Below are positions 19,212 to 29,896 of a DNA stretch of 41,865 bases, piece after piece (position 1 is the stretch's first letter; every line of letters begins with the position of its first letter). Position numbers and translations under genes: made by a program. Under the pieces are notes generated by a model that made no database searches, was not told the origin of the DNA, and saw only the letters and a list, made by a program, of their open reading frames with translations. The DNA comes from an uncultured Pelagibacteraceae bacterium (GTDB lineage: Bacteria > Pseudomonadota > Alphaproteobacteria > Pelagibacterales > Pelagibacteraceae): NCBI GenBank assembly GCA_902604545.1, contig CACKZG010000006.1, positions 1-41,865 of the forward strand, in the 5' to 3' direction.

Positions 19212-21497
19212 TTACTTTTTATAGTCAATTACTTCTGAAGAATATGCTGCAATAGAGGCAAGGTTTAGTATTTCTGAAGTTGAAGATCTAAGTGGGGCAA
19301 TCTCTATTGGTAAACCTAAACCAATTAAAAGAGGGCCTATAACTTTTGTTTCTCCAATTGTTTTCATTAACTTATATGAAATTGCAGCACTATGTTGTCC
19401 TGGCATTATCAAAATATTTGCTTTACCAACAATTTTTGCAAAAGGATAAAGTTCTTCATACTCTGGATTAAGAGCAACATCTGGCTGCATATCTCCATCA
19501 AATTCAAAATCAACTTTTTTTTCCTTTAATATTTCAACTGCACTTCTGATATGTTTTGTTCTACTTGTAAGAGGTTGTCCAAAAGTTGAGTGCGAAACAA
19601 AAGCAACTTTAGGATCAAATCCAAAAAGTCTAACCACTCTTGCTGTGGATATTGCTATTTCAGCCATTTGTTCAGATGTCGGATATTCATGAACGCTTGT
19701 ATCACCAACAAAAATAGTTCTTCCTTTATCAACTATCATATTCAATCCAAACATTGTTTCTCCTTTTCTTACATCTACAACTTGTTTAATTTTTTCTAGG
19801 GAAGCACCAAATCTTCTTGTATTACCGGTTACAGCACCATCAGCATCACCACAGGCAACCATACTTGTGGCCCAGACAACCCTATCATTTCTAATCATCC
19901 TGTCACAATCTCGTTCTAATAATCCTTGTTCTCTTTGCAATTTTTTAAATAAATGTTTGACGTATCTTTTTCTTTTTTTTTCATCTTTTGAATTGACAAT
20001 TTCAATGTCGAAATTTTCACTGTAACCAATATTTTTTATTTGTTCTTTTATTTTACTCTCTTTCCCCACTAAGATTGGAATACCTAATTTTGAATTTTTA
20101 AATGCTATAGCAGCTTTTAAAGTATTTTCATCTTCACCATCTGCAAAAACAATTTTTTTCTGATTTTTCTTAATAAATGAATTTATACCTTGCATGATAG
20201 TTACTGTTGGGTCTAGCCTTTGTTTTAGTTGATCTTTATAAAATTCAAAATTATCTATATTTTTTCTAGCTACTCCGCTATCTATAGCTGCTTTTGCTAC
20301 AGCAGCTGGTATTACACTAATTAACCTTGGATCAAATGTAGATGGAATAATATAATCTTTTCCATAATGAGGTCTTTCCCCACCCATAGCAGCAACCACT
20401 TCATCAGGAACATCTTCTCTAGCAAGCTTAGCTATTGCATTAGCTGCAGCAACTTTCATTTCTTCATTTATCGTTTTCGACCTAACATCTAAAGCTCCTC
20501 GAAAAATGTAAGGAAATCCAATTAAATTATTTACTTGGTTGGGATAATCAGATCTCCCTGTTGCAATAATTGCATCATTTCTAACCTCATTAATTTCCTC
20601 TGGAGTAATTTCTGGATCAGGATTAGCGCAGGCAAATATAATTGGATTTTTTGCCATACATTTAACCATCTCTTTTTTTAGAACACCCTTTGCAGACAAT
20701 CCTAAAAAAACATCTGCACCGTTAACAGCATCCTCTAAAGTTCTATGTTTAGTTTTAACTACATATCTGGATTTCCACTGATCAATTCCATCAGTTCTTC
20801 CTTCGTAAATAACACCCTTTCTGTCTAGCATTATTATATTTTCAGATTTCACTCCTGTGTTTTTGAACAATTCAGTACAAGCCTGTGCTGAAGCTCCAGC
20901 ACCATTAACTACAACTTTAATTTTTTTTATTGATTTACCACAAATATCTAAGGCATTAATTAATGCTGCAGTTGTTATAATTGCTGTTCCATGTTGGTCA
21001 TCATGAAAAACTGGAATATCTAAAATTTCTTTTAATTTTTGTTCTATTATAAAACAATCAGGGGCCGCTATGTCCTCTAAATTTATTCCACCAAAGCTAG
21101 GTGCAAAATTTTTAATTGAATTTATGATTTCGTCAGAATCTTTACAATCTATCTCTAAATCAATCGAGTCGATATCCGCAAATCTTTTAAATAATACAGC
21201 CTTTCCTTCCATCACAGGCTTTGATGCAAGAGCACCTAAATCTCCCATCCCCAATATTGCTGAACCATTACTTATTACAGCAACAAGGTTTCCTTTACTT
21301 GTGTAATCATAAGCTGCTTCTGGGTTTTCACTTATCTTTTTTACAGGAGCAGCAACTCCCGGAGAATACGCTAAAGCGAGATCACGCTTAGTTGTCATAT
21401 TTTTTGAAGAAATAATCTCAATCTTGCCTGGTTTTTTGTCTTTATGAAAATCTAAGGCTTCTTTATCTGTGTAATGATCAATTTTTGTTTTTTTCAT
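19212..21497 (-). CDS. maeB: NADP-dependent malic enzyme with C-terminal phosphotransacetylase-like domain
   Basis: LALAYSPGVAAPVKKI, FHDDQHGTAIIT, FACANPDPEITPEE, GRSDYPNQVNN; C-terminal PTA-like domain. Start revised to ATG 21497 (MKKTKIDHYTDKEALDFHK). Confidence 0.95.
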   Translation of the reverse strand: MKKTKIDHYTDKEALDFHKDKKPGKIEIISSKNMTTKRDLALAYSPGVAAPVKKISENPEAAYDYTSKGNLVAVISNGSAILGMGDLGALASKPVMEGKAVLFKRFADIDSIDLEIDCKDSDEIINSIKNFAPSFGGINLEDIAAPDCFIIEQKLKEILDIPVFHDDQHGTAIITTAALINALDICGKSIKKIKVVVNGAGASAQACTELFKNTGVKSENIIMLDRKGVIYEGRTDGIDQWKSRYVVKTKHRTLEDAVNGADVFLGLSAKGVLKKEMVKCMAKNPIIFACANPDPEITPEEINEVRNDAIIATGRSDYPNQVNNLIGFPYIFRGALDVRSKTINEEMKVAAANAIAKLAREDVPDEVVAAMGGERPHYGKDYIIPSTFDPRLISVIPAAVAKAAIDSGVARKNIDNFEFYKDQLKQRLDPTVTIMQGINSFIKKNQKKIVFADGEDENTLKAAIAFKNSKLGIPILVGKESKIKEQIKNIGYSENFDIEIVNSKDEKKRKRYVKHLFKKLQREQGLLERDCDRMIRNDRVVWATSMVACGDADGAVTGNTRRFGASLEKIKQVVDVRKGETMFGLNMIVDKGRTIFVGDTSVHEYPTSEQMAEIAISTARVVRLFGFDPKVAFVSHSTFGQPLTSRTKHIRSAVEILKEKKVDFEFDGDMQPDVALNPEYEELYPFAKIVGKANILIMPGQHSAAISYKLMKTIGETKVIGPLLIGLGLPIEIAPLRSSTSEILNLASIAAYSSEVIDYKK

Positions 21498-21549
21498 TTC
21501 TGATAACAATAAGTGTACAATTGGGGTAAAATTAAGACTAATATTATTT

Positions 21550-23079
21550 ATGAACTTACTTAAGTCAACAGGCACATTTGGTATTTATACTATCATTAGT
21601 AGATTGCTGGGTTATTTAAGAGATATTTTGATAGCAATTTTTCTTGGAACAGGAATGCTAGCCGATGCTTTTTTTGTAGCATTTAGAATTCCAAATACTT
21701 TTAGAAGATTGTTCGCTGAAGGCACCTTTAATGCGGCATTTGTCCCAAGTTATACATCAGAAATAATAAAGGGAAAAAAACAATCAAATGAATTTGCTAA
21801 CAATATTTTTAATCTTATTTTTCTAGGGTTATTATTTTTAACAACAATTGTTGAAATTTTCATGCCAGCATTTGTTTCAATTATTGCACCAGGCTTTATT
21901 GGTGATTTAGAAAAAATGGAAATAGCAATAAACTTAACAAGGATTACTTTTCCTTTTTTATTTTTTATTTGTTTAGCCTCATTTTTTTCTGCAATTCTAA
22001 ATTCGCACAATAAGTTTGCAGCTGCAGCAGCAGCTCCAATAATTTTAAATATTGTTTTAATTTTTGTATTAATTTTTTCTAAATTTTTGGGTGATCAATT
22101 AGTTTATTATTTGTCTTATGGCGTTTCTTTTGCTGGTTTTTTACAATTAATATTTTTATACAAATATGTATCAAAATATGTCTCGCTTAAATTTAATTTA
22201 AATTTAAAAGTAAGCGATAAAGTTAAGTTTTTTTTTAAAAAGCTTTTACCAAGTATTTTTTCTTCTGGTGTTACTCAAATTAATATTTTAATTGGTACAA
22301 TAATTGCATCATTTCAAGCAAGTGCTGTTTCTTATCTATATTATGCGGATAGAATTTATCAAATTAACCTAGCTATAGCTGGCATTGCGATTGGTGTTGT
22401 AATACTTCCACAGCTTTCAAAACACGTTCAATCAAGAAAAAAAAATAAGATTCTGCTTATACAAAATAAAGCTCTTGAATTAAGTTTTTTTTTAAGTCTT
22501 CCAGCAACTATTGCTTTAATAATTGGATCGGAACAAATTATTTCAGCTCTATTTGGTTATGGGTCTTTTGATAAAATTTCTGTGAATAACTCAAGCTTAG
22601 CTTTATATTATTTTGCATTAGGTCTACCTGCTTTTGCTTTGATAAAAGTTTTTTCAAGTTTTTTCTTTGCAAATCATGACACCAAAACCCCATTTTATAT
22701 TTCTTTGATTTCTGTAATTCTTAATATTTTTATTAGTGTTTATTATTTTAGTGATATTGGTTTTATAATTATCCCAATAGCTACATCCATTTCATCTTGG
22801 TTTAATTCAATATTTTTATTTCTATTTCTAAAAAATCGAAAATTATTTTATTTTAATCAAATATTTTTTATTAAGTTTGTTAAAATAATTTTTGCATCAA
22901 TTCTAATGGGTTTATTTTTTAATTTTTTATTAAATTTCTTTCAAAACGAATTAGAATTTAATCAATCAATTAAATCTTTATATTTAGTTTTATCTGTTAT
23001 ATTGGGATTAGTGTTTTATTTAATAGTGTGTTATTTCATCAAAGCTTTTCAAATGAATGATATTAAATTAAAGTATTAA
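21550..23079 (+). CDS. murJ: Lipid II flippase MurJ
   Basis: [41 protein letters not shown] signature, many TM segments. Confidence 0.97.
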   Translation: MNLLKSTGTFGIYTIISRLLGYLRDILIAIFLGTGMLADAFFVAFRIPNTFRRLFAEGTFNAAFVPSYTSEIIKGKKQSNEFANNIFNLIFLGLLFLTTIVEIFMPAFVSIIAPGFIGDLEKMEIAINLTRITFPFLFFICLASFFSAILNSHNKFAAAAAAPIILNIVLIFVLIFSKFLGDQLVYYLSYGVSFAGFLQLIFLYKYVSKYVSLKFNLNLKVSDKVKFFFKKLLPSIFSSGVTQINILIGTIIASFQASAVSYLYYADRIYQINLAIAGIAIGVVILPQLSKHVQSRKKNKILLIQNKALELSFFLSLPATIALIIGSEQIISALFGYGSFDKISVNNSSLALYYFALGLPAFALIKVFSSFFFANHDTKTPFYISLISVILNIFISVYYFSDIGFIIIPIATSISSWFNSIFLFLFLKNRKLFYFNQIFFIKFVKIIFASILMGLFFNFLLNFFQNELEFNQSIKSLYLVLSVILGLVFYLIVCYFIKAFQMNDIKLKY

Positions 23080-23083
23080 TTTT

Positions 23084-24088
23084 ATGAGTAAAAAAATATT
23101 CTCTGGTGTTCAACCTACAGGCAATCTTCATCTAGGAAATTATTTAGGGGCTATAAAAAACTTTGTAGATTTAAATAATGATAATGATAACAAATGTATT
23201 TTTTGTGTAGTTGATCTTCATGCCATTACAGTAAAGCAAGATCCTAAAGAATTAAAAAATAATATCAGAGAAACTGTTGCAACTTTTATAGCAAGTGGAA
23301 TAGAACCAAAAAAAAGTATAATTTTTAATCAATCTGGTGTAGCCGCTCATTCTGAAGGAGCATGGATATTAAGCTGTGTTGCTAGAATGGGTTGGTTAAA
23401 TAGGATGACTCAATTTAAGGAGAAAGCAGGTAAAGATAAAGAAAAAGCTAGTATTGGTCTATATACTTACCCAGTTTTAATGGCAGCGGATATTCTTTTA
23501 TATGATGCCACTCATGTTCCTGTAGGTGATGATCAAAAGCAACATTTGGAGTTATGCAGGGATATAGCTCAAAAATTTAATAACGATTTTGAAGTAGAAA
23601 ATTTTCTTCACGTTCCTGAACCCTTAATTCAAAAAGAATTTTCTAGAATAATGAGTTTAAAAGATGGTTCAAAAAAAATGAGCAAATCAGAGTTATCAGA
23701 CTTAAGTAGAATAAATTTAACAGATGATAAAGATCAGATAATAAACAAAATCAAAAAAGCAAAAACTGATCCTTTGCCCATGCCACAGGATATAAAGGAA
23801 CTTGATGAAAGATTAGAAGCAAAAAATCTTTTAGGAATTTATTCATGCCTGACTAATTCTACATTAGAAAATTCAGTAAAAAATTTTGCAGGTAAAAACT
23901 TTTCAGAATTTAAAGACAAATTAGCAGAAGAACTTGTGAATAAAATTGAACCTATTTCCAATGAAATAAAAAAACTTTTAGCAGATAAAAGTTATTTAGA
24001 TGAAATTCTTCTAGATGGAGTTGAAAAAGCAAATATGATTGCTTCTAAAAAGGTTGAAAGAATTAAAGAAATAGTAGGTTTTCAATAA
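23084..24088 (+). CDS. trpS: Tryptophanyl-tRNA synthetase
   Basis: [43 protein letters not shown] motif. Confidence 0.98.
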   Translation: MSKKIFSGVQPTGNLHLGNYLGAIKNFVDLNNDNDNKCIFCVVDLHAITVKQDPKELKNNIRETVATFIASGIEPKKSIIFNQSGVAAHSEGAWILSCVARMGWLNRMTQFKEKAGKDKEKASIGLYTYPVLMAADILLYDATHVPVGDDQKQHLELCRDIAQKFNNDFEVENFLHVPEPLIQKEFSRIMSLKDGSKKMSKSELSDLSRINLTDDKDQIINKIKKAKTDPLPMPQDIKELDERLEAKNLLGIYSCLTNSTLENSVKNFAGKNFSEFKDKLAEELVNKIEPISNEIKKLLADKSYLDEILLDGVEKANMIASKKVERIKEIVGFQ

Positions 24089-24137
24089 AAATTTATTATC
24101 AAGTTTTAATTTTCAAAATATTCATTATATATGATTT

Positions 24138-24680
24138 ATGTTCGTTCAAACAGAAGTAACACCAAATCCAAATTCATTGAAATTTCTTCCTGGGAAGAAA
24201 GTTTCAAATAGCGGTCCTTATGAGATTACAAATAAAGAGGATATGCAAAACGAATTGGTGAGGAATATTTTGTCTATAAATGGAGTTGAGGGTATTTTTT
24301 TAGGCCAAGATTTTATTTCAGTAAATAAGAACGAAAATATTAAGTGGGATGAAATAAAACATATCGTAATTTCACTAATAAATGATTTTTATGCAGATGG
24401 CAAAGAGTTTGTAATTGATGAGAATATAAAAGAAAATGTTTTAGATTTAACTGAAATTGAGGAAAAAATTGTAAAAATTTTAGAGCAAAAAATAAGACCT
24501 GCTGTTGCTAAAGACGGTGGAGATATAAAATTTAAAGAATTTAAAGATGGTGTTGTAAAAGTACAATTACAAGGAAGTTGTTCTGGTTGTCCTAGTTCAA
24601 CAATGACTTTAAAACAAGGTGTTCAAAATCTTTTATGTCATTATATACCAGAGGTAAAAGAAGTTGTTGCTATACAATAA
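24138..24680 (+). CDS. NifU-like Fe-S scaffold protein (Nfu type)
   Basis: N-terminal TPNPNSLKFLPG and C-terminal RPAVAKDGGDIKF...LQGSCSGCPSSTMTLKQGV (CxxC). Confidence 0.95.
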   Translation: MFVQTEVTPNPNSLKFLPGKKVSNSGPYEITNKEDMQNELVRNILSINGVEGIFLGQDFISVNKNENIKWDEIKHIVISLINDFYADGKEFVIDENIKENVLDLTEIEEKIVKILEQKIRPAVAKDGGDIKFKEFKDGVVKVQLQGSCSGCPSSTMTLKQGVQNLLCHYIPEVKEVVAIQ

Positions 24681-24686
24681 TTAATT

Positions 24687-25751
24687 ATGAGAAAATTTAA
24701 AAAATCAGGTTTTTTAAAAAATAAAAGCTTTAATATAGTTTCTAGATTTTTCTTAAGTTCTTTTATTGTGATTTCATTTTTTTATGTAGCACCTATAATT
24801 ATCAATTTTACTGATAAAAATTTTAATAACCTAGAATTTACAAATAATTCAAAAAATATTTTAAATAATACGTTAAACAAAGATAAATTAATTGAGGAAG
24901 ACTCGTCAGTAGATACTGATGAGAGGGATTTATTATATGATATTTTAGAAGAAAATAATTCTGAGATAAATCTAGTTAGATTCACAGCGTCAGAGATTGA
25001 CTCATTATTTAAAGAAGTAAATTATAATTTAAAAGATGTAAGAGATACAAAATTGGTAAAACCAATACGTATTGGTCTTCTACCGAATGAAATTAAAAAT
25101 ATTGAAAATACTAAGAAAAGAAAAGATATGTTTATAAAAATTGTTCTTCCTTTAATAGTTAATGAAAACAATAAAATTAGAGTTGATAGAAAAAGATTAT
25201 TCACAATTCTAAATAAAAATAGCAACACCGACATTGAAAAAAAATGGTTAGAAAAAAAGTATAAACAATATGGTGTAAGAAAAAATGATTTATCTACTTT
25301 GAAAGTAAGAATGGATGAAATACCAGTTTCATTAGCAATAGCTCAAGCTGCTAAAGAAACTGGCTGGGGTACTTCAAGATTTGCTCTAAAGGGAAATGCT
25401 TTATTTGGACAATGGACTTGGTCTGGAGAAGGATTAAAACCTAAAAATGCTGATGAGGGTAAAGATCATAAAGTTATGAAATTTCATAGCTTACAATTAT
25501 CTGTAAGAGCATATTTAAGAAATTTAAATACACACTCAACGTATAAAAATTTAAGAAAAGCAAGAACAGAATTTAGAAATCAAAATAAACCTTTAGATAG
25601 TTTAATTTTGTCTAAACACTTAGATAAATATGCAGAAACAGGAAGCCAATATATAGAGGTTTTACAAAAAATTATTCAACAGAATAATTTAAAAGATTTT
25701 GATGATGCAAAATTATTACCTTCGAGTCTTGATCTACAAAGTCTTATTTAA
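24687..25751 (+). CDS. Bax-like / mannosyl-glycoprotein endo-beta-N-acetylglucosaminidase-domain protein
   Basis: SLAIAQAAKETGWGTSRFALKGNALFGQWTW glucosaminidase core; N-terminal TM segment. Confidence 0.87.
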   Translation: MRKFKKSGFLKNKSFNIVSRFFLSSFIVISFFYVAPIIINFTDKNFNNLEFTNNSKNILNNTLNKDKLIEEDSSVDTDERDLLYDILEENNSEINLVRFTASEIDSLFKEVNYNLKDVRDTKLVKPIRIGLLPNEIKNIENTKKRKDMFIKIVLPLIVNENNKIRVDRKRLFTILNKNSNTDIEKKWLEKKYKQYGVRKNDLSTLKVRMDEIPVSLAIAQAAKETGWGTSRFALKGNALFGQWTWSGEGLKPKNADEGKDHKVMKFHSLQLSVRAYLRNLNTHSTYKNLRKARTEFRNQNKPLDSLILSKHLDKYAETGSQYIEVLQKIIQQNNLKDFDDAKLLPSSLDLQSLI

Positions 25752-26809
25752 TTTTGTTTAATTGGAAACTGAACACCAAACCATCGCCATTTACCGTGAT
25801 CATTTAAAGAGCAATTGATTCTTCCTCTCCTTGGTTTAAATGGTTCTCTAAATTTAATCGTTAAAGAGTTATTTGTAAAGTTTGTTTTTGATTTTTCCCA
25901 AACATCTCCTTCATTAGAATAACAATTTATATTAGATAAATTTTTTTGCTCCTTGAAAAATTCAACTTTGAAATTTGGTGGGTTTGTATTCTCAAGTAGT
26001 TGTTTTTCCTCAGGAAGTAGCTTTTTATATTCTAATGGAAAATAATTTATTATCGATTTGAATCTTTTTAACTCACCATATTTTTCATTAATTGGAAATC
26101 TAGGTAATTCAAATTTATCCTTATTTAAATCAATGACTCCAGAATGCTGACCAAAAGCATATTTGAAATTTTGAGATATATAATCCTTCATAAATTTAGA
26201 ATATTCTCCAAATGGGTATGAGAATAGACTAGGAACATAACCTAGTTTCCTTTGAAAAATTTTGTTAGCTGTTTCAATATCTAAAATAAATTCTTCATTA
26301 CTAACATCTATAAGATATTCATGAGTATGCGAATGGTGTCCTATGGATGCAAAATCAGTACTTTCTATTTCCTTAATTTGCTCCCAAGTCATATAACCTT
26401 TTTTTCCCACTGGTTCAGTTGAAACAAATAAAATAAATGGAATTTTATTTTCTTTTAGATAAGGCCATGCTTCACTATAAAAAGATTCAAAAGCATCATC
26501 GATAGTTATAAGAATTTTTTTTTTTGATTTTGGAATATTAAATTGTTCTTCAAAATTATTTGGATTGAGAAAATTAAAATTTGAGTTTTTAATAATATCC
26601 ATATGTTTCTTGAATATTTCCATTTTTATATTGGTTGAGGGGTACTTGTTTTCATTAAAACGATGATACATTATTGATAGAATTCCTTCATCATTGGAAT
26701 AGTATTTGATATTATTTCCATCTGATTTAGAACTGACACTAGAAAATAAAATAATTATGAATAAACTAATAATTGATGTAGCTAGTGAAAAAATTTTTTT
26801 AATGGTCAT
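25748..26809 (-). CDS. Polysaccharide deacetylase family protein
   Basis: Signal peptide, ILSIMYHRF, ILITIDDAFESFY, IGHHSHTHEYL, FSYPFGEYS motifs of NodB-type deacetylases. Confidence 0.9.
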   Translation of the reverse strand: MTIKKIFSLATSIISLFIIILFSSVSSKSDGNNIKYYSNDEGILSIMYHRFNENKYPSTNIKMEIFKKHMDIIKNSNFNFLNPNNFEEQFNIPKSKKKILITIDDAFESFYSEAWPYLKENKIPFILFVSTEPVGKKGYMTWEQIKEIESTDFASIGHHSHTHEYLIDVSNEEFILDIETANKIFQRKLGYVPSLFSYPFGEYSKFMKDYISQNFKYAFGQHSGVIDLNKDKFELPRFPINEKYGELKRFKSIINYFPLEYKKLLPEEKQLLENTNPPNFKVEFFKEQKNLSNINCYSNEGDVWEKSKTNFTNNSLTIKFREPFKPRRGRINCSLNDHGKWRWFGVQFPIKQN

Positions 26810-27143
26810 TACTAATAATGATATTTATAATATTACAAAAGAGAATACTAAAATAAATTATGAAAAATTAACTTCAATTATTAATGATTTTTTAAATTCT
26901 CATCAATTAAATTTGAAAGATATTAGTAGAATTTACCTAAATAGAGGTCCTGGAAGTTTTGCAGGAATAAGAAATTCACTCTCTATAGTTAAAGCATTTA
27001 ATTTAACTAATAATATTGATTATTATTGTTATAGTATTCAAGACTTTAAAGGCGAAAAAGATATAAAATATGAAAATATCCCTGATTTGTGTGATAAATT
27101 TAATATTAAAAAAAATTTGATTAACCCTATTTATTTAAGTTAA
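26757..27143 (+). CDS. tsaB: TsaB-like tRNA threonylcarbamoyladenosine biosynthesis protein (short form, 128 aa)
   Basis: MNKLIIDVASEKIFL start, IYLNRGPGSFAGIRNSLSIVKAFNL signature, NPIYLS C-terminal motif; upstream of fur. Start revised from 26706. Confidence 0.85.
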   Translation: MNKLIIDVASEKIFLMVITNNDIYNITKENTKINYEKLTSIINDFLNSHQLNLKDISRIYLNRGPGSFAGIRNSLSIVKAFNLTNNIDYYCYSIQDFKGEKDIKYENIPDLCDKFNIKKNLINPIYLS

Positions 27144-27152
27144 AATTATTTT

Positions 27153-27566
27153 ATGTCAGAAACAATAGAACAAAAATGTTTAGCAAAAGGGGTTAAATTA
27201 ACCGATCAAAGGAGAGTAATTGCCCAGGTAATGTCAGAGTCTAGTGATCATCCAGATGTAGATGAGCTATATAATAGAGTATCTAAAATTGACTCAAAAA
27301 TAAGCATTGCAACTGTGTACAGAACGGTAAAATTATTTGAAGAGTCTGGAATATTAACAAAGCATGAGTTTAAGGGTGGAAAAGCAAGATATGAGGAGCT
27401 TAATGAAGGCCATCACGATCATTTAATAGATGTGAAAACTGGTGAAATAATAGAATTTGTAGATGAAGAAATTGAAAAGCTGCAAAAAAAAGTTGCGGAA
27501 AAATATGGATATAAATTAGTAGACCACAAATTAGAATTATATGGGGTTAAGAAAAAATCTCAATAA
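27153..27566 (+). CDS. fur: Fur family transcriptional regulator
   Basis: KLTDQRRVIAQVM, HPDVDELYNRV, ISIATVYRTVKLFEESGI, HHDHLIDVKTGEIIEF. Confidence 0.93.
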   Translation: MSETIEQKCLAKGVKLTDQRRVIAQVMSESSDHPDVDELYNRVSKIDSKISIATVYRTVKLFEESGILTKHEFKGGKARYEELNEGHHDHLIDVKTGEIIEFVDEEIEKLQKKVAEKYGYKLVDHKLELYGVKKKSQ

Positions 27567-27568
27567 TT

Positions 27569-28897
27569 ATGAATCAAAAAATATTTATTAAAACTTTTGG
27601 ATGTCAAATGAACGAGTATGATTCAAATCGAATATACGATTCAGTGAAAAAAATTGGTTATAAAAAAACAGAAAAATATGAAGAAGCAACTTGCTATCTT
27701 TTAAACACATGTCATATCAGAGACAAAGCAAAAGAAAAAGTTTATCATGAAATAGGTAGAGTAAAAAAAATTTTTAGATCTAAAAAAAAGCCATTGGTGA
27801 TTATTGCAGGGTGTGTGGCTCAAGCAGAAAACAAAGAGATGCTTAAAAGAGAACCCTACATAGATTTAGTTATTGGACCCCAAGCTTATCATAAAATTAA
27901 TGATACAATTTTGAATTATACTAAAAAAAAGAAAAAGATAGAAGAGACAGAGTTTGATGCAGTTTCTAAATTTAAATATTTAAGTAAAATAAAAAATGAA
28001 GCTGGAAAAGTTTCATCTTTCTTAACTATACAAGAAGGGTGTGATAAGTTTTGTCATTTTTGTGTAGTACCATATACAAGAGGACCAGAATATTCTCGAC
28101 CATTTAATCAAATTTTAGATGAAGCAAAATATTTAGTTGATAATGGTGCAAGAGAAATAATTTTACTTGGTCAAAATGTGAATGCTTATGATAATCAAGG
28201 GTATAGATTATCAGATTTGATTTTAAATATTGAAAAATTGTCTGAAATTAAGAGAGTTAGATATACAACATCTCACCCAAAAGATATGACTGAGGATTTG
28301 ATTGAAGCATATAAAACTTCTAAAAAGTTAATGCCACTTGTGCATTTGCCTGTTCAAAGTGGATCTAATAAAATTTTAAAGTTGATGAATAGAAAACATA
28401 CTATTAAGGAATATTTAATCACTTTTGATAAATTAAAAGAAATTAATCCAAATATAGAATTTTCAAGTGATTTTATAATAGGTTATCCTGGCGAAGAAGA
28501 TCAGGATTTTAAGGATACTATTAGATTAATTGAAAGGATTAAATTTATTAACTCTTATTCATTTATTTTTAGTCCAAGACCTGGAACAACTGCTGAAAAT
28601 TTAGACATAATTGAAAAAAAAATTTCTATTGAAAGATTAGAAAAGATTCAAACTATCTTATTCGAAAATCAAATCAGAATGAACAAATCATTGGAGGGTA
28701 AAGTTATTGATGTTTTGGTTGAAAATTTAACCGACGATAAAAGCAAAGCTTTTGGTAGATCTGAGTATATGACATCTGTAATTTTTAATGGTAAAAAGGA
28801 TGACATTGGTAAAATAGTGCAGGTAAAAATTAAAAATAGTAACAGAAACACTTTATTCGGTGAAATTATAGTTAATTCAGACATGAAGGTTGCATAG
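27569..28897 (+). CDS. miaB: tRNA-2-methylthio-N6-dimethylallyladenosine synthase
   Basis: IKTFGCQMNEYDS, radical-SAM CDKFCHFC, LLGQNVNAY, TRAM-like C-terminus. Confidence 0.98.
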   Translation: MNQKIFIKTFGCQMNEYDSNRIYDSVKKIGYKKTEKYEEATCYLLNTCHIRDKAKEKVYHEIGRVKKIFRSKKKPLVIIAGCVAQAENKEMLKREPYIDLVIGPQAYHKINDTILNYTKKKKKIEETEFDAVSKFKYLSKIKNEAGKVSSFLTIQEGCDKFCHFCVVPYTRGPEYSRPFNQILDEAKYLVDNGAREIILLGQNVNAYDNQGYRLSDLILNIEKLSEIKRVRYTTSHPKDMTEDLIEAYKTSKKLMPLVHLPVQSGSNKILKLMNRKHTIKEYLITFDKLKEINPNIEFSSDFIIGYPGEEDQDFKDTIRLIERIKFINSYSFIFSPRPGTTAENLDIIEKKISIERLEKIQTILFENQIRMNKSLEGKVIDVLVENLTDDKSKAFGRSEYMTSVIFNGKKDDIGKIVQVKIKNSNRNTLFGEIIVNSDMKVA

Positions 28898-28900
28898 AAT

Positions 28901-29896
28901 TTGAGTGGAATAACTAAAAAAAATCTCGATCAGTCTTTAAAATTTGTTTATTCAGATAACAATTCTTTAAGTGTTATATTTCATGATAATAACTTATTGA
29001 TAGGTGTTGTTGGGGAATTTAATAAAAATTTACAAGAATTAGAAAAAATTACAAATTGCAGCTTATATTCAAGGGGAAATTCAATTTTAATTAAATCAAC
29101 ACCTGAAAAGAATGAAAAAATTAAAAACGCGATTCAATTTTTGGCTAATCAGTTTATTAATAATGGAAGTATAGAGAATAAAGATATACTTTCATCAGTT
29201 GATAACTTTATGATTAATGAAAAAGTAAAAAATAATAATGTTACGGATATTATCAAAACTCCCAAGAAATCTATAATTCCTAGATCTGAAAAACAAAAAA
29301 GCTATGTGAGGGCTTTGAGGGAGAGTGATATTGTAATTTCAGCCGGACCAGCAGGAACAGGAAAAACTTTTTTGGCAGTAGCTGTAGGTTTAACTATGCT
29401 TTTAGAAAAAAAGATTGAGAGAATTATTCTTTCAAGACCGGCTGTAGAAGCAGGCGAGCGTTTGGGATTTTTACCTGGAGATATGAAAGAAAAAGTAGAT
29501 CCTTATCTTAGACCTTTATATGATTCTTTGTATGACCTCTTCGACTTTGAAAAAATACAGAGAATGATTGAGATTGGAGATATAGAGATTGCACCTTTAG
29601 CTTTTATGAGAGGTAGAACTCTTAAAAATTCCTTTGCAATTTTAGATGAAGCACAAAATGCTACGGATACCCAGATTAAAATGTTTTTAACACGTATTGG
29701 AGAAAATTCAAAAATAGTTGTTAATGGAGATCCTTCTCAAATTGATTTACCAAATAAAAGCATGTCAGGATTAGTCCGATCAAAAGAGTTGCTTGGACAT
29801 TTAAAGGAAATTTCCATAGTTGATTTTGATCACTCAGATGTAGTAAGACATCCACTAGTTTCAAAAATAGTTAAAGCATACTCAAATAATGATTAG
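28901..29896 (+). CDS. phoH: PhoH family ATPase (YbeZ-like)
   Basis: SAGPAGTGKTFLAVAVG, SRPAVEAGERLGFLPGD, ILDEAQNAT, VNGDPSQIDLP; TTG start. Confidence 0.96.
   Translation: MSGITKKNLDQSLKFVYSDNNSLSVIFHDNNLLIGVVGEFNKNLQELEKITNCSLYSRGNSILIKSTPEKNEKIKNAIQFLANQFINNGSIENKDILSSVDNFMINEKVKNNNVTDIIKTPKKSIIPRSEKQKSYVRALRESDIVISAGPAGTGKTFLAVAVGLTMLLEKKIERIILSRPAVEAGERLGFLPGDMKEKVDPYLRPLYDSLYDLFDFEKIQRMIEIGDIEIAPLAFMRGRTLKNSFAILDEAQNATDTQIKMFLTRIGENSKIVVNGDPSQIDLPNKSMSGLVRSKELLGHLKEISIVDFDHSDVVRHPLVSKIVKAYSNND

Noticed and set aside
21498-21575. 26-aa N-terminal extension of maeB in the ORF track
   Set aside because: MKKTKIDHYTDKEALDFHK is the usual malic-enzyme start; the extension overlaps the divergent murJ start.
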